Assembly (NCBI RefSeq): GCF_039511225.1
Contig: NZ_CP154261.1
Span: 2,728,001 to 2,792,000 of the forward strand
Length of the DNA: 64,000 bases
Direction: 5' to 3'
Source of the DNA: Sphingobacterium multivorum
GTDB lineage: Bacteria; Bacteroidota; Bacteroidia; Sphingobacteriales; Sphingobacteriaceae
The notes below the pieces were generated by a model. That model saw nothing but the letters and a program-made list of their open reading frames with translations. It did not search any database and was not told the origin of the DNA. The position numbers and the translations under genes are program-made. This document shows, in pieces, positions 1 through 9,198 of the stretch. The number at the start of each line of letters is the position of its first letter. Within the stretch, counting starts at the first letter, position 1.

Positions 1-54
1 GATTTATGTGTATTTTGCCGGCTTAAACTCGTTATGTAATCGATAAAATAGCTT

Positions 55-1893
55 ATGAAGTTTCGAAAGATTTCTCTTTTTGTTCTTTTGGCGTCCGCGT
101 GCTTAAACGTTTCAGCGCAGAACAATGTATCACCGCAAAAAATGGATTGGTTTGAAGATGCCAAACTGGGTATTTTTATTCACTGGGGGATTTATTCTGT
201 CGATGGAATATCAGAATCTTGGTCATTCTTCAATAATTACATCAATCATGACAATTATATCAAGCAACTGAATGGTTTTACAGCAAAGGATTATAGACCG
301 AAGGAATGGGCCAAATTGATCAAAGAAGCTGGTGCGAAATACACGGTGATTACAACCAAACACCATGACGGGATCTCGATGTGGAATACGAAGGCTGATA
401 AAGCGATCACGACATTACAAGACGCAGCTGCCAAACAGGATGTAATCACACCATTTGTGAAAGCCATACAAGAAGAAGGCTTGCATACTGGACTGTATTA
501 TTCTTTGCCCGACTGGAGCCATCCTTATTACGATGTTTTTACGCGCAATCGAAAGCGTTATGAATTGAAAAGTGAGCCTTCTCGTTGGGATAATTATGTA
601 AAATATTACCAGAGGCAATTGACTGAGCTATCCGAACAGTATAAGCCGGAATTACTTTGGTTTGACGGGGATTGGGAGCATAGTGCCGAGGAGTGGAAAG
701 CTAAAGAGACCTTGAATCTTTTGCGGAAATATAATCCGAATATTATTATAAACTCGCGATTGAATCATCATGGAGATTACGATACACCTGAGCAAGGGAT
801 TCCAGTAACCCGTCCTGATGCTAAATTTTGGGAACTCTGTTATACCATGAATGATTCTTGGGGTTATCAACCCTTCGATAAAAAGTACAAATCTCCCAAT
901 ATGATCATTCGAACGTTGGTAGATTGTATTTCCATGGGTGGAAACCTATTGTTGGATATCGGTCCAAAGGCAGATGGAACAATCCCTGAGGAACAATTAA
1001 ATATTTTGAAACAGCTGGGGCGATGGACACATAAGCATGCGGCTGCGATCTACGGTACAAGAGCCGGTATTCCATTTGTGAACTACGGCGGGAAATCTGC
1101 TTTATCAAAGGACGGAAAGACACTTTATCTGTACGTGTATGAACAGAAACCCGAATTGCAGCTCAGAGGTTTGGTTAATCATACGGCCATTAAAGGAGTC
1201 TCAGTTGTCGGCGACGCATCCGCGAAAGTGAACGTTAAGTCGGAAAATGGAACCGTTCAAGTCGATTTAACGAAAGTAAACTTTGATCAGGACGTCACTG
1301 TGATTGCACTGAACTTTGCGGAGGCGCTTCGTTGGACTGCACCGCAAGATACTGAAGTTACGTTGAAATCTGTACTGGATAATAAGTTGACAGGTCGTGC
1401 TTTAGGTCAGATCGCTTCAACACTGCATGCCGGAAAAAATATCTTTGATAATTCCGGATTGACCGTGGATGGCTTAGAGACCAAATTGCCTAGTAGTAAT
1501 GCGACTAATCCAACGGTATTAAAGTGGATTAAGGATCATGCCGAAGCACTTTATGAGACTGGAAAAGGCTTACCTGAAGGACATTATGAAGGACTAAGCG
1601 CGCTCTCTAAAGATCGCCAGACATTGTATCTGTTTGTCGAGGGAAAACCTACGGGTCCTATTGCACTAAAAGGTGTTAAAAATGGAGTCGCCAGGATCCG
1701 CGTGGTCGGTGAGGGGTCCATGATAAATCATGAGGTTTTCAATAAGCTCTATTGGAGTAGCATCCCGGGTATTATCTACATTCAGGCACCAGCAGAGCGC
1801 TTGGATAAAAATATGACAGTTATTGCTGTTTTGTTGGATGCGCCAATACAACTATATCGCGAGAAAGTGGGCGCTATCGAAAATAACCTTTAA
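55..1893 (+). CDS. Alpha-L-fucosidase, GH29 family, secreted
   Basis: Predicted periplasmic or surface exo-fucosidase that removes L-fucose from glycans. Residues 1-21 form a Sec signal peptide ending in VSAQ. The GH29 barrel follows, with the family signatures HWG (43-45), KHHDG (102-106) and LLWFDGDW around residue 200; the Asp of WFDG (about 204) is the expected nucleophile. The catalytic domain ends near residue 340. The remaining 270 residues contain two similar blocks that begin with a 'LSKDGKTLYLYV' / 'LSKDRQTLYLFV' strand, so the C-terminus carries two related beta-rich modules. This makes it longer than a minimal GH29. It is followed by a terminator, so it is probably the end of its transcript; only 54 bases are visible upstream and an operon partner could lie outside the window. 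Confidence 0.93.
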   Translation: MKFRKISLFVLLASACLNVSAQNNVSPQKMDWFEDAKLGIFIHWGIYSVDGISESWSFFNNYINHDNYIKQLNGFTAKDYRPKEWAKLIKEAGAKYTVITTKHHDGISMWNTKADKAITTLQDAAAKQDVITPFVKAIQEEGLHTGLYYSLPDWSHPYYDVFTRNRKRYELKSEPSRWDNYVKYYQRQLTELSEQYKPELLWFDGDWEHSAEEWKAKETLNLLRKYNPNIIINSRLNHHGDYDTPEQGIPVTRPDAKFWELCYTMNDSWGYQPFDKKYKSPNMIIRTLVDCISMGGNLLLDIGPKADGTIPEEQLNILKQLGRWTHKHAAAIYGTRAGIPFVNYGGKSALSKDGKTLYLYVYEQKPELQLRGLVNHTAIKGVSVVGDASAKVNVKSENGTVQVDLTKVNFDQDVTVIALNFAEALRWTAPQDTEVTLKSVLDNKLTGRALGQIASTLHAGKNIFDNSGLTVDGLETKLPSSNATNPTVLKWIKDHAEALYETGKGLPEGHYEGLSALSKDRQTLYLFVEGKPTGPIALKGVKNGVARIRVVGEGSMINHEVFNKLYWSSIPGIIYIQAPAERLDKNMTVIAVLLDAPIQLYREKVGAIENNL

Positions 1894-1923
1894 GAGGTCG
1901 GATAGCAATTAGCGTTGAAAAAA

Positions 1924-1956
1924 AGCCTGGGATAACAAAATATCCTGGGCTTTTTT
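1924..1956 (+). terminator. Rho-independent terminator after the fucosidase
   Basis: Ten-base stem (AGCCTGGGAT with ATCCTGGGCT, two G-U pairs) around an 8-base loop, followed by a run of T. It starts 31 bases after the fucosidase stop. Confidence 0.8.
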
Positions 1957-2067
1957 GCGAGATATAAACTATGCTGATTTATTAATTCTGATCCATTTTC
2001 TTTCGGTATTCGGTGCATTTTCTCCTGAATTGTGGCGCAAAAGCATTTTTTATTATAACTTAGGCCT

Positions 2068-2520
2068 ATGAATCCAATCAAAGCTGTTTTGATCCCAATT
2101 TTTGCTCTTCTTTGTGTTTGTTGTTCCGGTGACGGAAGTAAATCCGAGCGATTGCGGGCAGATTCGTTAGTGAATGAAGTGGTCAATGGAAGGTTAGCTC
2201 TAGCAACATTAGCAGAGTCAAATGAATTTATGTATTTCAATGATAAATACTTTCATGAACCGGCAGATTTAAAGGTCATTCCGAAATTTGATAAGGTACA
2301 GATTCAAGTTGTTACTTATCGGATTTATCAGCATGTCAAATTAAAAAATAATCGCTATGTGTTCAACGTGCAGAAAGCCAGTGAACTGCATATACCAAAT
2401 AGCGCTTTTGTGTATTACCAACGTTCTTTTGATGATATGAACCGTAAGGCTGCCTTGAGTAAAGACTCGATCCGACTCGAGCTGCCGGATAATTATGCAT
2501 CTTTGTTGATAAATGAATGA
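2068..2520 (+). CDS. Small lipoprotein of unknown function
   Basis: A 150-residue protein whose N-terminus (IFALLCVCCSG) has a lipobox-like Cys near residues 18-19, so it is probably exported and lipidated. The rest is soluble with no motif I recognise. It stands alone between the fucosidase terminator and the sirtuin gene, with 82 bases to the latter, so co-transcription with the sirtuin is possible but not shown. Codon use looks like its neighbours. Confidence 0.72.
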   Translation: MNPIKAVLIPIFALLCVCCSGDGSKSERLRADSLVNEVVNGRLALATLAESNEFMYFNDKYFHEPADLKVIPKFDKVQIQVVTYRIYQHVKLKNNRYVFNVQKASELHIPNSAFVYYQRSFDDMNRKAALSKDSIRLELPDNYASLLINE

Positions 2521-2602
2521 TCTAGATCAGGTCTACAGACATGATGAAGGTCATATCAAAAGTCAATCTTAACTATACAATGGTGCAACAAATAGATTTA
2601 AG

Positions 2603-3292
2603 ATGGAAAAGAAAAATATCGTTGTATTGACGGGGGCCGGTATTTCGGCTGAAAGCGGTATACCTACCTTTAGGGATGCCAATGGATTGTGGGAAGGACA
2701 TGACGTCATGGAAGTTGCTTCCATTGAAGGTTGGCATAAAAATCCAGCCTTGGTGCAGGAGTTTTATAATCTGAGACGGAAAGCCGCTTTGGTCGCACAG
2801 GCAAATGCGGCTCATCATGCGCTGGTAAAATTGGAATCAGCATACCGGGTGAGTATTGTGACGCAGAATGTTGATCTACTGCATGAACAGGCAGGATCCT
2901 CCCATATCGTTCATTTGCACGGACGCTTGGACCAGTCGAAGTCATCTGTCGATGACCGTTTGGTATATCCCATTGTTGGTGATGAGATCAAGATGGGCGA
3001 TCTTTGTGAGAAGGGTAGTCAGCTGAGGCCAAATATAGTCTGGTTTGGAGAGGCTGTGCCGGCCATTGAGGAAGCGATAAGCCTGGTTTCGAAGGCCGAT
3101 ATTTTGATTATTGTGGGAACCTCCCTACAGGTTTATCCCGCTGCGGGACTTAAAGAATTTGCGCCTAGTCACTGTAAATCGTTTTTAATTGACAAAAAGA
3201 TTCCTCATGACAACGCTTTACGTAATATACAGTGTTTTGAAGAATCGGCGACCATAGCTGTTCCTGAACTGGTAGAACAATTACTTAATTAA
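2603..3292 (+). CDS. Sirtuin-type NAD-dependent protein deacylase (class III-like)
   Basis: A 229-residue SIR2 protein. The NAD-binding signature GAGISAESGIPTFRD is at 11-25, TQNVD at 87-91, the catalytic His in VHLHG at 106, and the LRPNIVWFGE block at 141-150. FYNLRR places Tyr55 and Arg58 in the YxxR arrangement that in SIRT5/CobB-type enzymes recognises acidic acyl groups, which suggests desuccinylase or demalonylase activity. The usual four zinc-binding cysteines are missing: the small domain between 107 and 141 has only Cys135. I recall the same replacement in other Bacteroidota sirtuins, so this is more likely a zinc-less lineage than a broken gene. It is soluble and cytoplasmic. Confidence 0.93.
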   Translation: MEKKNIVVLTGAGISAESGIPTFRDANGLWEGHDVMEVASIEGWHKNPALVQEFYNLRRKAALVAQANAAHHALVKLESAYRVSIVTQNVDLLHEQAGSSHIVHLHGRLDQSKSSVDDRLVYPIVGDEIKMGDLCEKGSQLRPNIVWFGEAVPAIEEAISLVSKADILIIVGTSLQVYPAAGLKEFAPSHCKSFLIDKKIPHDNALRNIQCFEESATIAVPELVEQLLN

Positions 3293-3324
3293 ATGTTATA
3301 TAGTCGTTTATAAAATAAGGTTTT

Positions 3325-4422
3325 ATGAAGAAAATAATAGGGCTTCTTTGCATGTCCGTTGCTTTTGTTGCATGTCAAAATAATTCAGCGATCAGAGTAA
3401 ATACGAGTTCAAATGACCAGCCTTTAACCTTGGATAGCGTTCAGGCCAAGCATCTGCTCAGTTTGCCACTGCATTGCATCGAAGTGGAATATCCCAATAA
3501 GTTGGGACAGGTACTCGGTAGTGATGGTGATCTAAAAGCACCGCGTACATTGCATCCAATTTTTTACGGTTGTTTTGACTGGCATTCTTCTGTACATGGG
3601 TATTGGTCAATTGTGCATATTTTGAAGGAATTTCCGAATCTGGACAGTTCGGGTGAAATTCGGCGCCAATTGAACCGAAATATCACAGCCGAAAATGTGG
3701 CTGTTGAATTAGATTTCTTTCAAGATAAGAACAATAAGAACTTTGAGCGTACGTATGGCTGGGCCTGGTTGTTGCAACTGCAGAAGGAATTATTAACTTG
3801 GGAAGATGCCGATGCAAAACGCTGGGCATCGAATCTTGAACCGTTGGTGAAACATGTGGTGAAATCGTATCAGGAATATTTGCCCAAATTGGTCTATCCG
3901 ATCAGGACAGGCTATCATGATAATTCGGCCTTCGGCCTTTCGCTGTCCCTGGACTATGCAAGAAGCACGGGAAATGTGACGTTTGAAAAATCATTAATGA
4001 CGAATGCTTCTCGTTTATACAGTCAGGATAAGAGCTGCAACATTTCTTTTGAGCCAAGTGGAAGCGACTTTCTTTCTCCTTGTCTTGAAGAAGCCCTCTG
4101 TATGAGTTTGGTGTTGCAACAGGAGGATTACCGTAAATGGTTAAAGGATTTTATGCCAGATCTGTTTAATCCCGAGTTCAATTTAGAACCGGGTATCGTG
4201 AAAGATCGAACAGACGGACATTTGGTCCATCTGGATGGACTTAACTTTAGTCGCGCAAACTGTTTAAACGGTATCGCCAAAGCGCTGCCTGAGTTAAGTT
4301 ACTTGCATAGGTTGGCAAATAAACATTTAAAGTATTCTTTGCCCAATATCACAACCAAGGACGACTACATGGGGTCGCATTGGTTAGGTACATTTGCACT
4401 CTATGCACTATCAAAGCATTGA
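3325..4422 (+). CDS. DUF2891 family lipoprotein
   Basis: A 365-residue protein with a lipoprotein signal (MSVAFVACQN, Cys about residue 17). The body matches the DUF2891 pattern: HPIFYGCFDWHSSVHGYW, RTYGWAWLLQL and HLDGLNFSRANC are aromatic- and His-rich blocks typical of an alpha/alpha-barrel carbohydrate-active fold. The biochemical role of the family is not known to me. It starts 32 bases after the sirtuin stop and its 3' end overlaps the convergent HxlR gene by 12 bases. Confidence 0.85.
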   Translation: MKKIIGLLCMSVAFVACQNNSAIRVNTSSNDQPLTLDSVQAKHLLSLPLHCIEVEYPNKLGQVLGSDGDLKAPRTLHPIFYGCFDWHSSVHGYWSIVHILKEFPNLDSSGEIRRQLNRNITAENVAVELDFFQDKNNKNFERTYGWAWLLQLQKELLTWEDADAKRWASNLEPLVKHVVKSYQEYLPKLVYPIRTGYHDNSAFGLSLSLDYARSTGNVTFEKSLMTNASRLYSQDKSCNISFEPSGSDFLSPCLEEALCMSLVLQQEDYRKWLKDFMPDLFNPEFNLEPGIVKDRTDGHLVHLDGLNFSRANCLNGIAKALPELSYLHRLANKHLKYSLPNITTKDDYMGSHWLGTFALYALSKH

Positions 4423-4776
4423 TTCGGGGAGATTATCTTCTCCCCATTTATCCATGAGGGTTAATATTTCCTCGAGCGACCGTCCGAGCGCTGTTAATTC
4501 GTATTCAACCTTTGGTGGAACTTGCTGATATACAAGTCTATTAATCAGCTTGTCATGCTCCAGCTCCTTTAGTTTAGCAATCAGCATACGTTCAGATATT
4601 CCCACGAGTCTTTTCCGCAACTCACTATAGCGGAGTTTACCTTCATTTAGCAAATAGGAAAGGATATTGATTTTCCATCTACCGCCTATGGCGGCTAAGG
4701 TAAATGCAATACCACAACGGTCTTTCCAGTATAGCTCATTAATGTGATTGGTTGAATTCTCTTTTCGTGGGTTCAT
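4411..4776 (-). CDS. HxlR family transcriptional regulator
   Basis: A 121-residue winged-helix protein of the HxlR family, with the diagnostic N-terminal block (CGIAFTLAAIGGRWKINIL), recognition helix (RKRLVGISERMLIAKLKELE) and wing (VPPKVEYELTALG). I start it at the ATG at 4776; a longer reading would need a TTG at 4803. HxlR proteins usually repress an adjacent gene and respond to reactive electrophiles or oxidants. It is transcribed away from the DoxX-like gene at 4868, its likely target. An inverted repeat lies 20 bases upstream of its start. Its N-terminus (KENSTN.INE) closely matches the HxlR protein at 29022, so the two are paralogues. Confidence 0.9.
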   Translation of the reverse strand: MNPRKENSTNHINELYWKDRCGIAFTLAAIGGRWKINILSYLLNEGKLRYSELRKRLVGISERMLIAKLKELEHDKLINRLVYQQVPPKVEYELTALGRSLEEILTLMDKWGEDNLPESML

Positions 4777-4796
4777 ACAAACTTTTTTGTTGGTAT

Positions 4797-4812
4797 CATA
4801 CAATCTAGTATG
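4797..4812. promoter_or_regulatory. Candidate HxlR operator in the divergent promoter
   Basis: Inverted repeat CATAC-N6-GTATG in the 91-base space between the HxlR gene and the divergent DoxX-like gene. Position and symmetry fit a dimeric HxlR operator; the assignment is inference. Confidence 0.45.
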
Positions 4813-4867
4813 TACTGTTATTCCTGCAAATTAATAAAGAAATTTGTAGGAAAACAAAAAGTATAAC

Positions 4868-5239
4868 ATGGAAACGATTAAATCAGTCGCTCATTGGTTG
4901 AGCTATGCGTACTACCTTTATGTATTTGGATATGCATCATTATTCAAAGTTTTTCAAAAGAGCGCCATGATGCAAAGCATGCAGTCCTTGGGTTTTAATA
5001 AGACTTGGACGATCATTATCGGAATAGGGGAACTAATGGGGGTAGTATTGCTCTTAATAGGTTTGTATAACCCACAATTTAAGAATGCTGCAGTACTGCT
5101 GTTGTTTCCATTTGCGGTTGCGGCGTTTACGGCACATATGGCGCATCAAGAGTATCATCATTTCTACAACTCCTTGCTGATGTGTGTCCTTAGTATTGTG
5201 CTGTTGGCCACAGACAAAACCTTTAAAATTATACTTTAA
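4868..5239 (+). CDS. DoxX-like membrane protein
   Basis: A 123-residue protein with four predicted membrane helices and the DoxX-like pattern: a short first helix region (AYYLYVFGYASLFKVF), then IIGIGELMGVVLLLIGL and a final helix SLLMCVLSIVLLATD. The family includes quinone- or thiol-linked small membrane proteins, but the reaction here is unknown. Divergent pairing with an HxlR regulator suggests inducible expression, probably under electrophile or disulfide stress. Second genes of this type occur at 27034. Confidence 0.85.
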   Translation: METIKSVAHWLSYAYYLYVFGYASLFKVFQKSAMMQSMQSLGFNKTWTIIIGIGELMGVVLLLIGLYNPQFKNAAVLLLFPFAVAAFTAHMAHQEYHHFYNSLLMCVLSIVLLATDKTFKIIL

Positions 5240-5260
5240 ATCCTGCGTCAGCTTTAGCAT

Positions 5261-5308
5261 GATCATTAGAAAATTAAGATTATTTTGTGGCTTAATTTTC
5301 TGATGATC
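5261..5308. terminator. Long AT-rich stem-loop after the DoxX-like gene
   Basis: Eighteen-base stem (5261-5278 with 5291-5308, one G-U pair) around a 12-base loop, 21 bases after the stop codon. There is no T run outside the stem, so termination or 3'-end protection is likely but not certain. Confidence 0.55.
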
Positions 5309-5652
5309 CTATGTTTATTCCGAAGCAAGTGGTGTTGGAGATGCAAGAGGGAAAATAATGTGATAGACTGCAATTATAAGCGGTATGGCAAGCCGGTCGA
5401 TAGCCGAAAATATAGGAACGACTTGATCGGTTGTAAATCGTGATTTGTGCTAATTTAACTCTGTTGGTTTATGCTGGGATATTTTGTTTTTCTACCGTTT
5501 TATTGCGTTTTTATTGGTATAAGTAAAGTTTTCGCGCTGTTTTTTTTAGATATACATTTTTTAGTAGGTTAGAAAAAGGCTATAAAATTCAAGATTTGTG
5601 CTACTCTACACGATCAAACTTATAATACATTTGATCTATCAATCCCATAGGG
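5309..5652. other. Non-coding stretch with a candidate promoter near its end
   Basis: I see no convincing gene here. TACATTTG at 5626-5633 matches the Bacteroidota -7 element TAnnTTTG and sits 20 bases before the next start; the only upstream TTTG (5595-5598) is 27 bases away, which is wider than usual. No known riboswitch pattern is visible. Confidence 0.4.
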
Positions 5653-6039
5653 ATGTTACATGCTATGTATAGGTATTTAAGACAACTTTTAATGGTTTTG
5701 CCCATTGTTTTTTTCTGTATGTTTTTTACAGGTAAAATAAACAAGGATGTCTTTTCACATACTGCCTATAAAAACACGTCAAAAACGGCAATAACTTCTT
5801 CACAATCCCATTTCGATTTTTATGTCGGATCGATCGAAGAATGCTCGTTCGAATGGCGTTATGATCAACATTTAGCATATGCCGTTCGGCTCTGTACCTT
5901 GGGACTGATTCTACCAATTTTCTTGCTATTTGCGGATAAGAAGTCATGGCATAGTTTTTATGAACTCCAAAATAAATATCTATCGAACAGGCTGCCAGAC
6001 AGGTGTATCCTATACCATTCCTTTAAAATTTTCGGTTAA
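5653..6039 (+). CDS. Small protein with two membrane segments, unknown
   Basis: A 128-residue protein (ATG at 5653; a second in-frame ATG four codons on is equally possible). It has one hydrophobic helix at about 12-27 and another at about 83-99, with a loop of about 55 residues between them, and a basic C-terminal tail. I do not recognise the family. It lies 120 bases upstream of the NiCoT/UreH-like permease and TonB receptor genes, which suggests it belongs to the same metal-related locus, as such receptors are often accompanied by a short membrane protein. Coding status is supported by its length and the promoter-like element just upstream. Confidence 0.6.
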   Translation: MLHAMYRYLRQLLMVLPIVFFCMFFTGKINKDVFSHTAYKNTSKTAITSSQSHFDFYVGSIEECSFEWRYDQHLAYAVRLCTLGLILPIFLLFADKKSWHSFYELQNKYLSNRLPDRCILYHSFKIFG

Positions 6040-6159
6040 ATCCCTTTTCCTTTTCGTGAATATCATCGGTTGGGTCGACAGACGGCTATAAAACCGATTT
6101 AATAAATCATTGCTTGAAGAAAGCGGCTTAATCAGCTGCTTTGCTATTAAATCATTTAT

Positions 6160-6870
6160 ATGAACACAACACTTTACGCATTAGCTATTACAGCTATTAC
6201 GATCAGTTTTTTTCATACTGCATCGGGGCCAGACCATTATCTGCCATTTATTGTATTGTCCAAATCGAAAAAATGGTCGTTGGGGAAAACCATATTATGG
6301 ACCATAATATGTGGGCTTGGGCATGTTTTCAGTTCGGTCATACTGGGGATTATTGGCGTTTATCTTGGATGGCAGCTCAATAAGATTAGCTGGTTACAAG
6401 ACGTGCGCGGCAATGTTTCGAGTTGGGCACTATTTATTTTTGGACTTGGATATTTGATTTACGGGATCTGGAAAATGTCAAAGAAGCATTCTCATAAGCA
6501 TTTTGATGTGATGGGTGATGAGGTGTATGTGCATGAACACACGCATGGGAAAAGCACATCAGGGCATCATCACCATCATCAAAAAACGAAGGTAACGCCT
6601 TTGGTATTATTTGCAATTTTCGTCATGGGACCATCGGAACCATTGATTCCACTTTTATTTTTTTCAGGTGCTCACCGCTCAATGCCAGAGGTGATTACAC
6701 TGATCAGCACTTTTACCATCACAACAGTGGCAACCATGGTCGGGATGGTCTTGTTGGGAATTTATGGTTATAATTTGCTCAACACCGAAAAACTTGATCG
6801 CTATGTACACGCTATTAGTGGTGCTGTCCTGTCAATTTGCGGTGCGGGTATGTTATTTCTGGGATGGTAA
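6160..6870 (+). CDS. NiCoT/UreH-type metal permease with His-rich loop
   Basis: A 236-residue polytopic inner-membrane protein with six hydrophobic segments. The first helix contains FHTASGPDH, resembling the H-x4-DH nickel/cobalt signature of NiCoT proteins but with one extra spacer residue, and the second contains GLGHVFSSV, as in RcnA/UreH relatives. Between helices three and four is a hydrophilic loop (about 105-145) with more than ten His, including a run of five. This points to handling of nickel, cobalt or another soft divalent metal; direction of transport cannot be told from sequence. It is 15 bases upstream of a TonB-dependent receptor, so both are probably one transcript. Confidence 0.8.
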   Translation: MNTTLYALAITAITISFFHTASGPDHYLPFIVLSKSKKWSLGKTILWTIICGLGHVFSSVILGIIGVYLGWQLNKISWLQDVRGNVSSWALFIFGLGYLIYGIWKMSKKHSHKHFDVMGDEVYVHEHTHGKSTSGHHHHHQKTKVTPLVLFAIFVMGPSEPLIPLLFFSGAHRSMPEVITLISTFTITTVATMVGMVLLGIYGYNLLNTEKLDRYVHAISGAVLSICGAGMLFLGW

Positions 6871-6885
6871 TTTTTTAAATAGGAT

Positions 6886-9120
6886 ATGAACAAACATCAA
6901 ATCACCTTTTTTATAAGCCTAATGGCTACTACACACAGTTATGCCCAGCAACATGTAATTCAGGGAACTGTGAAAGATAAGGATAGTAAACAGAGATTAG
7001 AAGAAGTCAATATACGTTACCAACGTGGAATAAAACATAGTCATACAGCATCGAATGGTACTTTTTCCGTACAGCCGGGAACATTTCCGGATACTTTATT
7101 GTTGAGCCGGATTGGCTATCTCGATCAGGTATACATCCTAAAAGAAACGAAGTCTCCGATTGAAATCGAGATGCAAAAAAATGAAGTGCAGTTGAGTCAA
7201 ATTCAGGTGGATGCATTCAATAGCAGTAAAACATTGAGCAAAGTTGATTTAAGTAAGATTCCCGTTAATTCGGCGCAAGATCTGTTACGAAAAGTTCCTG
7301 GGCTCTTTATAGCACAGCATGCCGGTGGTGGAAAGGCTGAGCAAATATTTTTGCGTGGATTTGATAATGATCACGGTACAGATATTGCCATTACTGCAGA
7401 TGGCATTCCCGTTAATATGGTCTCTCATGCGCACGGTCAAGGATACGCAGATCTCCATTTTATTATTCCTGAAACGGTAAAAGACATTGATTTTGGCAAG
7501 GGTGCTTATTATGCAGACAAAGGCGATTTGAACACATCGGGTTATGTTAATTTTACCACCTTGGATCATTTGGATCATAATCTTTTTAAGGTTGAAGGCG
7601 GTTCTTTTGATTCCTGGCGTACCGTGGCCATGCTTAATCTGCTGAATAACCATGAGCAGAATAAATATGCCTATGCCGCAGGAGAGTTCAATTATTCGAA
7701 TGGTCCTTTTGACATCAAGCAAAATTTTAGTCGTGTCAATCTATTTGCGAAATATAATCAGTGGATCGATGAGAAACATTATATCAATCTCCAGGGGTCC
7801 ATATTCAGTTCGGGTTGGAATGCATCGGGTCAGATTCCGGAGCGGGCTGTTCGTCAGGGACTGATTAGCCGTTGGGGTTCGATTGATTCTACAGAAGGCG
7901 GGAATACATCCCGCATGAATTTGGCGATGCAATACCGTGCGCTGATCAGTGATCAGGAAAGCTGGGAAAGCAATGTTTACTTCTCGCGCTATAACTTTCA
8001 GTTGTTTTCGGATTTTACTTTCTTTCTGAAAGACCCCATTCATGGCGATGAAATAGAGCAGGTTGATAATCGATACTTGTACGGTATCGAAAACAAATAC
8101 AATCGCCAATTTCATTTTGATCATAGTCAGCTTTCTTGGACATCGGGGTTTGGGCTCCGAGTGGATGATATCAAAGATCTTCAACTGAACCATGTCTATC
8201 AGCGCGACGAATTATTGGATCGGCTTTCGCATATTTCGGGTGTAGAAATGAATCTTCATGCCTATAGCAATCTGGATTGGCGTATTGGAAAATGGACGAT
8301 TAATCCTGCATTACGTGTCGATCACTTGATTTTCAACTTGCATGATAAGCTGAAAAGTGATCCTGCAGGGCAAGAGGCTTCTGCAACAAGAATCAGCCCA
8401 AAGCTGAACTTTGGATATACGTTCAATCATAGCGCCCAAATCTATTTGAAAACGGGTATGGGATTTCATTCCAACGATATCAGGGTGGTGATGGAACAAC
8501 AGGGAAAAGATATTATGCCCATTTCCTTTGGTGCAGATCTTGGCTTGATCTGGAAGCCAACTGATAACCTCTTTATCCAGCCTGCTTTATGGGGGTTATA
8601 CCTGCAGCAAGAATTTGTGTACGTCGGGGATGAAGCTGTTGTAGAGCCTTCAGGCAAAACGAAACGTCTGGGGGCTGATTTGAGTCTACGCTATCAAGCT
8701 ACTCCATGGTTATATTTTGATGGCGACATCAACTATGCTTACGCGCGGGCAATTGACCAACCAAAAGGCGGAAACTATATCCCGCTGGTACCTTCTTTAA
8801 CAAGTACAGGGGGAGTATCTGTGAAGCTACCGCTCGGCATTTCGGCCAACTTGCGCTATCGTTATATGAATACAAAACCAGCGATAGAAGATAATTCGGT
8901 ACGTGCTAAAGGTTATTTGGTCAACGATCTCCTGCTGAACTATGGCGTGGGAAAATGGAATTTTTTGTTGCAGGTCCAAAACGTATTTGACACCAAATGG
9001 AATGAAGCACAGTTTGAGACCGAGACTCGATTAAGAAATGAACAACAGCCCGTTTCTGAATTGCATTTCACCCCTGGAACACCTTTTATGGTAAAAGCTG
9101 GCCTGTCCTATAAATTCTAA
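6886..9120 (+). CDS. TonB-dependent receptor, probable metal or metallophore importer
   Basis: A 744-residue outer-membrane receptor: signal peptide 1-20 ending SYAQ, a carboxypeptidase-like regulatory domain at about 24-100, plug at about 110-225 (VPGLFIAQHAGGGKAEQIFLRGF), then a 22-strand barrel ending in the terminal aromatic KAGLSYKF. The plug carries a conserved His-rich segment, DNDHGTDIAI then VSHAHGQGYADLHF, seen in a widespread receptor group often found beside HupE/UreJ or NiCoT-like permeases. Coupling to the upstream permease supports uptake of nickel, cobalt, zinc or copper; the metal is not resolved. Start chosen because the signal peptide begins there. Confidence 0.93.
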   Translation: MNKHQITFFISLMATTHSYAQQHVIQGTVKDKDSKQRLEEVNIRYQRGIKHSHTASNGTFSVQPGTFPDTLLLSRIGYLDQVYILKETKSPIEIEMQKNEVQLSQIQVDAFNSSKTLSKVDLSKIPVNSAQDLLRKVPGLFIAQHAGGGKAEQIFLRGFDNDHGTDIAITADGIPVNMVSHAHGQGYADLHFIIPETVKDIDFGKGAYYADKGDLNTSGYVNFTTLDHLDHNLFKVEGGSFDSWRTVAMLNLLNNHEQNKYAYAAGEFNYSNGPFDIKQNFSRVNLFAKYNQWIDEKHYINLQGSIFSSGWNASGQIPERAVRQGLISRWGSIDSTEGGNTSRMNLAMQYRALISDQESWESNVYFSRYNFQLFSDFTFFLKDPIHGDEIEQVDNRYLYGIENKYNRQFHFDHSQLSWTSGFGLRVDDIKDLQLNHVYQRDELLDRLSHISGVEMNLHAYSNLDWRIGKWTINPALRVDHLIFNLHDKLKSDPAGQEASATRISPKLNFGYTFNHSAQIYLKTGMGFHSNDIRVVMEQQGKDIMPISFGADLGLIWKPTDNLFIQPALWGLYLQQEFVYVGDEAVVEPSGKTKRLGADLSLRYQATPWLYFDGDINYAYARAIDQPKGGNYIPLVPSLTSTGGVSVKLPLGISANLRYRYMNTKPAIEDNSVRAKGYLVNDLLLNYGVGKWNFLLQVQNVFDTKWNEAQFETETRLRNEQQPVSELHFTPGTPFMVKAGLSYKF

Positions 9121-9198
9121 AGACTGGGTAAAGTGGTCGCCTTAAAATTTTCCTTTGTATCTTTAATAGGAATTATAAGTCCTTATAAATGATGTATT

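Noticed and set aside
5309..5652. Leader of the metal locus considered as a cobalamin or nickel/cobalt riboswitch
   Set aside because: No B12-box or paired-helix pattern could be found by eye.
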